Positions 1-7,984 of a stretch of 9,668 nucleotides of DNA are shown piece after piece. The first letter of the stretch is position 1. Each line of letters begins with the position of its first letter. The DNA comes from an uncultured delta proteobacterium (GTDB lineage Bacteria > Myxococcota_A > Polyangia > Polyangiales > Polyangiaceae), in contig CAITLX010000113.1 of NCBI GenBank assembly GCA_903893335.1, positions 1 to 9,668 of the forward strand. The letters are read 5' to 3'. A program made the position numbers and the translations under genes. The notes beneath the pieces are model-generated. The model was not told where the DNA came from, did not search any database, and saw nothing but the letters and a program-made list of their open reading frames with translations.

Positions 1-1517
<1,517 letters not shown>

Positions 1518-1521
<4 letters not shown>

Positions 1522-3599
1522 GCAAGCCGAAGCCGCCGGGCCAGAGCCCGAACGAGCTGCGTCGGCGCGCCGAGGCGGTGCTCGACGCGAGCCGCAAGGC
1601 GGCAGCCGAGGGGAAGGCGGTCGCCGCGGCCGAGGCGCAGCGGCTCGTGCACGAGCTATCCGTGCACCAGATCGAGCTCGAGATGCAGAACGACGAGCTC
1701 GACCGCGCGCGCGGCGAGGCCGAGTCGGCGCTCGCGCTCTACGCCGACCTCTACGAGCACGCCCCCGTCGGCTACCTCACGCTCGATCGCGACGGCGTCG
1801 TGCGCCTCGCCAACCTCACCGCGACGCGCCTGCTCGCCCTCGAGCGCTCGCGGCTGATCGGCTCGCGGCTCGGGCTGCTGCTCGCGACGGCCAGCCGGCA
1901 GAGGCTCGGCGGCTTCCTCGCGCGGGTGCTCGCCTCGACGACGCGCGAGGTGTGCGAGGTCGAGCTCACGGCCGAGGGCTCCGACGGCATCTTCCTCGAG
2001 CTCACCGGTGTGGCCACCGCGGGGCGCGACGCGTGCCGTGTCACCGTCGCGGACGTCACGGGGCGCAAGCTGGCCGAGCGCGCGCTGCTCGGCAGCGAGG
2101 AGCGCTACCGCACGCTGCTCGCCAACCTCGACGACGTCGTCTTCACGACCGACACGGCCGGCAGGGTCACCTTCGTCAGCCAGGCCGTCGCGCGCTACGG
2201 CCTCACGCCCGAGGAGGTGGTCGGCCAGCCCCTCGCCCCGCTCGTCGATGACGCCGACCGCGCCAACCTGCTGAAGAGCTACGCCGAGCGCGTCGCGGGC
2301 GCGACGCCCGAGCCGTTCGAGTTCCGCAGGTCCGACCCGAGCGGTCGGGTGCACCACCTGCGCGCGCGCTCGCGCCCGCTCGTCGTCGCGGGGCAGGTCG
2401 CCGGCCTCACGGGCATCCTCACCGACGTCACGCGCCAGCGCGAGACGGAGGAGCAGCTCCGCGTCGCGCAGAAGATGGAAGCGGTCGCGCGGCTCGCGGG
2501 CGGCGTGGCGCACGACTTCAACAACCTGCTCGGCGTCATCAGCATCTCGGCCGAGCTCGCGAAGGAGGAGCTCCCCGCAGGCACCGTCGCCGCCGCCGAC
2601 CTCGACGAGATCCAGAAGGCGGTGCAGCGCGCGCAGGCGCTCACCCGTCAGCTGCTCGCGTTCGGTCGCCGTCAGGTGCTCAAGCCCGAGGTGCTCGACC
2701 TCAACGCCGTCGTCGCGGGGGTCGAGCGCATGCTCGGGCGCGTGCTCGGCGAGGACGTCAAGCTCACGTTCGCGCCCGCAGCCAAGCTGTGCGCGACGCG
2801 GGCCGACCCGGGGCAGCTCGAGCAGGTGCTGCTCAACCTCGTGGTCAACGCGCGCGACGCCATGCCCAGGGGGGGCAGCATCCGCATCGAGACGGGCTGC
2901 GTGCACCTCGACGCGCCGCGGGCGACGGTCGATGGCGAGCTGCCGCCCGGCGAGTACGCGACCTTCTCGGTCAGCGACACCGGCACGGGCATCGACGAGG
3001 CCACGCGCGCCCGCATCTTCGAGCCCTTCTTCACGACCAAGCCCACGGGCAAGGGCACCGGGCTCGGTCTCGCGATGGTCTACGGCATCGTCAAGCAGAG
3101 CGGCGGCGCGGTCGAGGTCGAGTCCACTCCAGGCGCGGGCTCGACCTTCCGGGTCTACCTCCCTGCGTCGAAGGCCGAGGCGGAGGCGCGCGGCTCGTCG
3201 CGCCCCCTCGGCGAGACGCGCGGGTCGGGCACGCTGCTGATGGTCGAGGACGAGGCCGCGCTGCGCCAGTTGACGAGCCGCGTGCTCTCCGCCGCAGGCT
3301 ACGACGTGCTCTCCGCCGCCAGCGCCGACGAGGCGATCGCCCTGTGCGAGGCGCACCGCGGGTCGCTGAAGCTGCTGGTCACCGACGTCGTGATGCCCGG
3401 CATGGACGGCATCGCGCTCGCCGCTCACCTGACCAAGCTCATCCCGGGGCTCCGGGTGCTCTTCATGTCGGGTTACTCCGACGAGGTCATCGCCGCGCAC
3501 GGCGCGCTCGCGGCGGGCGTCGAGCTCGTCGAGAAGCCCTTCATGCCGCAGACGCTGCTCGCGGCGGTGGCGCGCGCGTTGAGCGACGGCGAATCGTGA
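1518..3599 (+). CDS. Soluble hybrid sensor histidine kinase, PAS-PAS-HisKA-HATPase-REC
   Basis: This 693-residue protein has a charged, probably helical N-terminus (1-70, with LVHELSVHQIELEMQNDELD), PAS 1 (about 75-185, APVGYLTLDRDG), PAS 2 (about 196-315), HisKA with the phospho-acceptor His332 in GGVAHDFNNLL, an HATPase domain (about 430-560) and a receiver domain (about 573-690). The ATPase shows an N box at Asn444, a G1 box at Asp487 (DTGTG) and a second glycine box at 513-518. The receiver has the acidic pair Glu577/Asp578, phospho-acceptor Asp623 and Lys673. All residues needed for autophosphorylation and intramolecular transfer are therefore present. There is no transmembrane segment or signal peptide, so it senses an intracellular signal or partner through its PAS domains. 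GTG start supported by GGAGG and the 4-bp overlap with the upstream gene. No His-containing phosphotransfer or DNA-binding output domain is present, so the downstream target lies elsewhere or is the coupled CheR-fusion protein (inference). Confidence 0.95.
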
Positions 3600-3640
3600 C
3601 GCGGACGCCGAGCACTCGCTGATCTCGAGCGGTCGGGCGC

Positions 3641-3657
3641 TCGCGCGCGGCGCGCGA
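3641..3657. repeat. Perfect 8+1+8 palindrome upstream of the amidotransferase-transglutaminase gene
   Basis: The sequence tcgcgcgcggcgcgcga has two perfectly complementary 8-base arms around a single central base. It ends 5 bases before the TAGACT element at 3663 and so covers the expected spacer/-35 zone. A 1-base loop makes a poor RNA hairpin, so if functional it is more likely a protein-binding site. Alternating CG stretches form such palindromes easily in this genome, so function is uncertain. Confidence 0.3.
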
Positions 3658-3662
3658 TGGCG

Positions 3663-3668
3663 TAGACT
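3663..3668 (+). promoter_or_regulatory. Probable -10 element (TAGACT) for leaderless transcription
   Basis: TAGACT fits the bacterial -10 pattern TANNNT and ends 8 bases before the ATG at 3677, placing the expected transcription start at or next to the A of the start codon. There is no Shine-Dalgarno sequence before that ATG. This suggests a leaderless mRNA. No clear -35 element is seen. The 77-bp gap after the kinase gene also leaves room for an independent promoter. Inferred from sequence only. Confidence 0.5.
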
Positions 3669-3676
3669 GCGCCGCG

Positions 3677-5392
3677 ATGCCGAACCTCCTCGCGATGTCC
3701 TTCGAGGGGGAGCTCGCGCCGTCGTTCGACCTTCGCTGCCTGCACCCGGGCGCGAAGCTCCCCGACGGGTGGGGCCTCGGGTTCTACCCCGGCGGCGAGC
3801 CCTCCGCGCAGGTGCTGAAGGAGGCCGCGCCGGCGGCCGGCAGCATCCGCAGCGAGCTGGTCAAGGCCTGGCAGCACCTCGAGTCGTCGCTCTTCGTGCT
3901 GCACGTGCGCCGCGCGCGCTGGGGGCAGCTCAGCGACGCGAACACGCAGCCCTTCTCGCGCAGCCACGGCGGCCGTGACTGGCTCTTCGCCCATGGCGGC
4001 AGCCTGCGCGAGCGCTTCGACCTCCCGCCCGACGCCCCCTTCGAGCCCGTCGGCTCGACCGACACCGAGCGCGTCTTCTGCGAGCTTCTCGCGCGCTTCG
4101 CGGCGCGGGGCTGGCGCAGCCTGGGCGAGGCCGACCCGGCCGTCGTGCGGACGTGGTTCGCCGAGCTCAACCTCCGCGGCTCGATGACGGCGGTGCTCGC
4201 CGACGGGCGCGACCTCTGCGTGTACGCCGACCAGTCGGGCGACGGCGGCGCGTACCTCTGGCACGTCGCGCCGCCCTACGGGCACGTCGCGTTCGGCGAC
4301 GCCGACCTCTCGGTCGATCTCACCACCCGCGGCATCAAGAGCCGCAAGGGCGTCGTCGTGTCGTCCGAGCCGCTGACGAGCGACGAGCCCGCCGACTGGC
4401 AGCGCCTCGCGCCTGGTGAGCTGGTCGTGCTGCGCCAGGGCGCGGTGCGCTCGCGCGCGTGGCCGCGCGCCGACGGCGGCTCCGAGGTCGCGCGCTCGAC
4501 GGCGACCGCCTCGCGCCGCCCCGAGGCTGCCGCGCCGAGCACCTACGCGATCACGCACCGCACGGTGTACCGCTACGCGCGCCCGGTCGAGCGCAGCACC
4601 CACGTGCTGCGGCTCTTTCCCTTCCACGATCGCTCGCAGACCGTGCTCGAGAACCGCGTCACGCTCTCGGTCGACGGCAAGAGCGCCGAGTACGACGACG
4701 TGTTCGGCAACCGCGTGCGCCGCGTGCTGCTCGACGCGCCCTACACCGAGCTCTGCATCGAGGCGACCTCGCGCGTCACGGTGACCGACGCGCCGCTCTT
4801 GCCGCTGCACGCGCGCTCGACCATCCCGCTCGTGTGGATGCCCTGGCAGCGCCACATGCTCCAGCCCTACCTGCTGCCCCCCGAGCTGCCCGACAGCCAG
4901 CTGGCCGAGCTTGGCGAGTACGCGATGAGCTTCGTCGAGCGCAACGACTACGACTTGCTCGACACGCTGCTCGACCTCAACACGTCGATGTTCGAGCAGT
5001 ACGCGTACCGGCAGGGGAGCACCGGGCTGCACACGACGCCGTTCGAGGTCTACGCGCAGCGCCTCGGCGTCTGCCAGGACTTCGCCAACCTGTTTCTCTG
5101 CCTCGCGCGGCTGCTCAGCATCCCGGCGCGGTACGTGTGCGGCTACGTCTACACGGGCCCCAAGGCGACCAACCGCGCGCAGGGCGAGGCCTCGCACGCG
5201 TGGGTCGAGGTCTACCTCCCCGAGGTCGGCTGGCGCGGGTTCGACCCGACCAACGGCAGGGTGACGCAGACCGACCACGTGCGCGTCGCGGTCGGTCGCA
5301 GCTACGTCGACGCGACGCCGACCTCGGGCACGATCTACGTCGGCGGCGGCTCCGAGACGCTCGAGGTCGACGTGCGGTGCGAGCGCGTCTGA
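3677..5392 (+). CDS. Class II glutamine amidotransferase-like (apparently inactive) / transglutaminase-like fusion protein
   Basis: This 571-residue protein has two halves. Residues 1-265 resemble the class II (Ntn-type) glutamine amidotransferases: MPNLLAMSF at the N-terminus, HVRRARWG (His76), NTQPF, FAHGG (His106) and GSTDTE (126-131). The family nucleophile is a Cys directly after the initiator Met; here residue 2 is Pro. The usual AHNG motif, whose Asn forms the oxyanion hole, is AHGG. No alternative in-frame start giving Met-Cys exists after the stop at 3620. The domain is therefore probably non-catalytic. A linker (about 266-288) leads to a bacterial transglutaminase N-terminal domain (290-372, YAITHRTVYRYARPVERS) and a transglutaminase core with an intact triad: Cys466 (GVCQDF), His507 (SHAWVEV), Asp523 (GFDPTN). 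Proteins of this type are thought to act as peptidases or amidases rather than crosslinkers. No signal peptide, so cytoplasmic. It faces the ATP-grasp/alpha-E operon convergently, the known functional partners of this transglutaminase family. Domain calls firm; substrate unknown. Confidence 0.88.
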   Translation: MPNLLAMSFEGELAPSFDLRCLHPGAKLPDGWGLGFYPGGEPSAQVLKEAAPAAGSIRSELVKAWQHLESSLFVLHVRRARWGQLSDANTQPFSRSHGGRDWLFAHGGSLRERFDLPPDAPFEPVGSTDTERVFCELLARFAARGWRSLGEADPAVVRTWFAELNLRGSMTAVLADGRDLCVYADQSGDGGAYLWHVAPPYGHVAFGDADLSVDLTTRGIKSRKGVVVSSEPLTSDEPADWQRLAPGELVVLRQGAVRSRAWPRADGGSEVARSTATASRRPEAAAPSTYAITHRTVYRYARPVERSTHVLRLFPFHDRSQTVLENRVTLSVDGKSAEYDDVFGNRVRRVLLDAPYTELCIEATSRVTVTDAPLLPLHARSTIPLVWMPWQRHMLQPYLLPPELPDSQLAELGEYAMSFVERNDYDLLDTLLDLNTSMFEQYAYRQGSTGLHTTPFEVYAQRLGVCQDFANLFLCLARLLSIPARYVCGYVYTGPKATNRAQGEASHAWVEVYLPEVGWRGFDPTNGRVTQTDHVRVAVGRSYVDATPTSGTIYVGGGSETLEVDVRCERV

Positions 5393-5424
5393 TTCCCGGA
5401 AATCTCGGCCGCGAGCGCGTCTGA
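5379..5424 (+). repeat. 14-bp direct repeat of the gene's 3' end including the stop, 32 bp apart
   Basis: GCGAGCGCGTCTGA occurs at 5379-5392, where it ends the amidotransferase-transglutaminase gene (Glu-Arg-Val-stop), and again exactly at 5411-5424. The offset of 32 bp puts the second copy in a different frame, where it also reads Arg-Glu-Arg-Val-stop. The intervening 18 bp show no relation to the repeat. The second copy lies in the 51-bp gap before the convergent alpha-E gene. Confidence 0.9.
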
Positions 5425-5443
5425 GCCTCGGGTGACTTCGGCT

Positions 5444-6421
5444 CTACTGCTGCTGCTGCTGCTGCTGCTCGGCGAGTGGTTGGACGTCGGCGGCGATCGC
5501 GGGGGCGAAGAAGGTGTCGCCGATGGCGACGCCGACCGCGTTGAGCTTCTGCTGAAAGTCGTCGATGTACGCGTGCAGCCCGTACGCGAGCAGATCGCTC
5601 GTGCGCTCGTACTCGAACTGCGCGTGCAGCCGCCCGAGCGCGCGCTCGGCCTCGCTCGACGACGCGCCGAACGGGGTGCCGGCGATGGCGTGCAGCGACT
5701 GCACGCTCTTGCCGAGGCAGTGCAGCACCGAGCGGGGGAACTCGCGCTCGAGCATGAGGAAATCGACGACGCGCGAGGGCTCGATGGCGCCGTGGCGCTT
5801 GCGGTACATCTCGAGCGCGCTCGCGGAGCGCAGCAGCGCCGCCCACTGCGACTCGTCCTGCGTCGCGGTCGCGGGCGTCAGCAGGAACGACTTCACGTCG
5901 AGGATGCGCGTGGCGGTGTCGGCGCGCTCGAGCAGCCGACCGAGGCGCCCGAAATGCCACGCCTCGCCGTGCGTCATCGTGATGTGCATGAGCCCGACGA
6001 AGGTGGCCGACGCGCGCTTCACCGAGGCGTAGAACGCGTGCGGCTCGTCCATCGGCGCGCGCGCCGCGTCGCCGACCATGAGGTAGCTCTTGTTCAGCTC
6101 CTCCCACATCTCCGACGAGATGATCTCGCGCACCGAGCGGGCGTTCTCGCGCGCGTGGCGCAGGCACGAGACGATGGAGCTCGGGTGCGCGGCGTCGAAG
6201 GTGAGGAACGCGAGCACCGCCTCGCGCGTGGCCTCGCCGTGCAGCGCGCGGAAGGCCTCGTCGTCGCCGGCGGCGGCGACCAGCGCGCTCCACTGCGCGG
6301 CGTCGGCCTCGGGGCGGTCGAGCGAGAGCTGGAGGCTCACATCGACGAAGCGCGCGACGCTCTCGGCGCGCTCGATGTAGCGGCTCATCCAGAAGACGGC
6401 GTCGGCGACGCGGCTAAGCAC
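5444..6421 (-). CDS. Alpha-E domain protein (DUF403 family)
   Basis: This 325-residue, largely helical protein begins MLSRVADAVFWMSRYIERAESVARFVDV, the characteristic opening of the alpha-E family, which fixes the GTG at 6421 as the start. Conserved family-like stretches include VREIISSEMWEELNKSYL and HFGRLGRLLERADTATRILDVKSFLL. Length is normal for the family. No catalytic function has been established; alpha-E proteins are found almost always next to a circularly permuted ATP-grasp gene and a transglutaminase-like gene, and are predicted partners in amide/peptide bond formation. The start lies 8 bp inside the ATP-grasp gene, and no good Shine-Dalgarno sequence is placed for it, so translation probably depends on coupling to the upstream gene. 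The C-terminus is unusual: it ends in Glu followed by seven Gln codons directly before TAG, coded by a pure CAG repeat. Confidence 0.92.
   Translation of the reverse strand: MLSRVADAVFWMSRYIERAESVARFVDVSLQLSLDRPEADAAQWSALVAAAGDDEAFRALHGEATREAVLAFLTFDAAHPSSIVSCLRHARENARSVREIISSEMWEELNKSYLMVGDAARAPMDEPHAFYASVKRASATFVGLMHITMTHGEAWHFGRLGRLLERADTATRILDVKSFLLTPATATQDESQWAALLRSASALEMYRKRHGAIEPSRVVDFLMLEREFPRSVLHCLGKSVQSLHAIAGTPFGASSSEAERALGRLHAQFEYERTSDLLAYGLHAYIDDFQQKLNAVGVAIGDTFFAPAIAADVQPLAEQQQQQQQ
5447..5467 (-). repeat. (CAG)7 trinucleotide repeat encoding a C-terminal polyglutamine tail
   Basis: Seven uninterrupted CTG units on the plus strand (CAG on the coding strand) directly precede the TAG stop of the alpha-E gene and encode seven glutamines. 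Unit gain or loss keeps the frame, so this could be a length-variable tail. A pure repeat, in a genome that could equally use CAA, suggests recent slippage expansion. Confidence 0.92.
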
Positions 6422-7847
6422 GCAGCACCCAGGTGTCCTTGCTCCCGCCTCCCTGCGACGAGTTGACCACGCACGAGCCCTTCTTCAGCGCGACGCGCGT
6501 GAGGCCGCCGGGCAGGACGTAGACGTCGTCGGACGAGAGCACGTAGGGGCGCAGATCGACGTGGCGCCCCTCGAGCTGGTCGCCGACGAGCGTCGGCACG
6601 CGCGAGAGGCCGAGCATCGGCTGCGCGATGTAGTTGCGCGGGTTGGCCCGGACGAGATCGCGGAAGCGCGCGTGCTCGTCGGGCGTCGCGTGGGGCCCGA
6701 CCAGCATGCCGTAGCCGCCCGACTCGTTGGCGGCCTTCACGACGAGGTGCTCGAGGTTGGCGAGCACGTGCTCGCGCTGCTGGTCGTCGGCGCAGATGTA
6801 CGTCTCGACGTTGGGCAGGATCGGATCCTCGCCCAGGTAATACGAGATGATCTGCGGCACATACGCGTAGATGACCTTGTCGTCCGCGATGCCGTTGCCC
6901 GGCGCGTTGGCCAGCGCGACGTTGCCCCGGCGGTAGGCGTCCATCAGGCCGGGCACGCCAAGCGTGGAGTCGGGGCGGAACTCGAGAGGGTCGAGGAACG
7001 TGTCGTCGATGCGCCGGTAGATGACGTCGACGCGCAGCCACCCCTTGGTCGTGCGCATGCCGACGAAGCCGCCGCGCACTTGCAGGTCGCACCCCTCGAC
7101 GAGCTCGATGCCCATCTGCTGGGCGAGGAACGAGTGCTCGAAGTAGGCGGAGTTGTGGATGCCCGGCGTGAGGAGCACCACGTTGGGCTCCTTCACGCCG
7201 CGCGGGGCGATGCGGCGCAGGGTCTCGAGCAGGCGGCTCGGGTACTCGTCGACGGCGTGCACGCGCGAGGCCTCGAAGACCTTGGGGAACGTGCGCTTCA
7301 TGATCTTGCGGTTCTCGAGGACGTACGACACGCCCGAGGGGCAGCGCAGGTTGTCCTCGAGGACGTAGAAGCGGCCGTCGCGGTCGCGCACCAGATCGGT
7401 GCCGACGATGTGGCACCAGACGCCGCGCGGGGGCTGCAGCCCGGCGCAGGGGGTGAGGTACGACGCGGCGCCGAGCACGAGCTCGCGGGGCACGACGCGG
7501 TCGTTCAGGATGCGACCGGCGTTGTAGACGTCGTCGATGAAGAGGTTGAGCGCGCGGATGCGCTGCTTGAGCCCGCGCTCGATCGTCGCCCACTCGGCCG
7601 CCTCGACGATGCGGGGGATGACGTCGAAGGGGAAGATCTTCTCGGCGCCGTGCGCGTCGCCGTACACGTTGAAGGTGATGCCGAGGTCGAGCAGCGCGCG
7701 CTCGCTCGCGAGCTGCCGCCGGGCGAGCTCGTCGGGGCCGAGCGTGCCGAGCCGCTCGGCGAGCAGCGCGCAGCCGGGTCGCGGCGCGGCGGGCGCGGCG
7801 AACATCTCGTCGTAGTACCCGCCCGTGTCGTACTGCTCGAACGCCAT
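6414..7847 (-). CDS. Circularly permuted ATP-grasp family protein (DUF404/DUF407)
   Basis: This 477-residue protein carries the conserved blocks of the circularly permuted ATP-grasp family: FYVLEDNLRCPSGVSYVLEN (Glu164-Asp165-Asn166), GGFVGMRTTKGWLRVDVIYR, NAPGNGIADDKVIYAYVPQI, VKAANESGGYGMLVGP (Lys371) and a C-terminal SQGGGSKDTWVLRA. ATP-grasp enzymes activate a carboxylate with ATP and join it to an amine or thiol; this subfamily is predicted to make an amide or peptide bond on an unidentified substrate. The frame stays open further upstream, to about 8735, but that part is antisense to the phosphoesterase gene. The ATG at 7847 is chosen because GAGAGG stands 6 bases before it and the protein then starts MAFEQYDTGGYYDEMF, typical for the family. 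It is the first gene of a two-gene operon; its end overlaps the alpha-E start by 8 bp. No signal peptide, so cytoplasmic. Confidence 0.93.
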   Translation of the reverse strand: MAFEQYDTGGYYDEMFAAPAAPRPGCALLAERLGTLGPDELARRQLASERALLDLGITFNVYGDAHGAEKIFPFDVIPRIVEAAEWATIERGLKQRIRALNLFIDDVYNAGRILNDRVVPRELVLGAASYLTPCAGLQPPRGVWCHIVGTDLVRDRDGRFYVLEDNLRCPSGVSYVLENRKIMKRTFPKVFEASRVHAVDEYPSRLLETLRRIAPRGVKEPNVVLLTPGIHNSAYFEHSFLAQQMGIELVEGCDLQVRGGFVGMRTTKGWLRVDVIYRRIDDTFLDPLEFRPDSTLGVPGLMDAYRRGNVALANAPGNGIADDKVIYAYVPQIISYYLGEDPILPNVETYICADDQQREHVLANLEHLVVKAANESGGYGMLVGPHATPDEHARFRDLVRANPRNYIAQPMLGLSRVPTLVGDQLEGRHVDLRPYVLSSDDVYVLPGGLTRVALKKGSCVVNSSQGGGSKDTWVLRA

Positions 7848-7853
7848 CGTGCG

Positions 7854-7859
7854 CCTCTC
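7854..7859 (-). promoter_or_regulatory. Ribosome binding site of the ATP-grasp gene
   Basis: GAGAGG on the coding strand lies 6 bases upstream of the ATG at 7847. It decides the start against the much longer open frame that runs back to about 8735. Confidence 0.7.
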
Positions 7860-7892
7860 GCTGGTCGCGCGAGTGTCGCGTGGGGCGCGTTT

Positions 7893-7909
7893 CGCCCGGG
7901 TTTCGGGCG
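7893..7909. other. Small GC hairpin in the leader of the ATP-grasp operon
   Basis: Arms cgcccg (7893-7898) and cgggcg (7904-7909) pair perfectly over 6 bp around a 5-base loop, 45 bases before the ATP-grasp start codon. It could sit in the 5' leader or be a second stop signal after the phosphoesterase gene. No U-tract follows on either strand. Function not shown. The rest of the 137-bp gap 7848-7984 holds the RBS, the larger hairpin and no recognisable promoter. Confidence 0.3.
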
Positions 7910-7938
7910 TGCGCCGGGGGCGAGTCCGAAGCAGGCCC

Positions 7939-7970
7939 GCGCGGCGCCCCGAAGGGGGGGGCAGCCGCGC
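7939..7970 (-). terminator. Strong GC hairpin after the metallophosphoesterase gene
   Basis: Read on the minus strand, the hairpin starts 14 bases after the TGA of the phosphoesterase gene. Arms GCGCGGC + GCCCC and GGGGC + GCCGCGC form a 12-bp stem with a single bulged T, closed by the loop CCCCTTC. No T-run follows, so it is not a textbook intrinsic terminator, but its position between two same-strand transcription units fits a terminator or 3' stabilising structure. Confidence 0.55.
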
Positions 7971-7984
7971 GAGCGTGCGCGCGG

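Noticed and set aside
1656..3500. Long minus-strand open frame opposite the hybrid kinase
   Set aside because: Its translation is Arg/Glu/Leu/Ala-rich low-complexity sequence without motifs, as expected for an antisense shadow of a high-GC gene with fully recognisable domains on the plus strand. The long opposite-strand frames at 3473-5278, 5432-6466 and 6561-8114 fail for the same reason.
3583..3622. Possible tail copy after the kinase gene (GACGGCGAATCGTGA versus GACGCCGAGCACTCGCTGA)
   Set aside because: Only short matching blocks with an indel are shared. Not distinguishable from background in this GC-rich sequence.
5393..5444. Terminators between the convergent genes (TTCCCGGAA near-palindrome at 5393-5401; GAGCC/GGCTC arms at 5423-5427 and 5440-5444)
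   Set aside because: The first is only a few base pairs with no loop; the second is a 5-bp stem with a 12-base loop and no T-run. Neither is convincing as an intrinsic terminator.
7868..7880. Inverted repeat cgcga-gtg-tcgcg upstream of the ATP-grasp RBS as an operator
   Set aside because: Five-base CG-rich arms recur by chance throughout this sequence, and it does not match the palindrome at 3641-3657.
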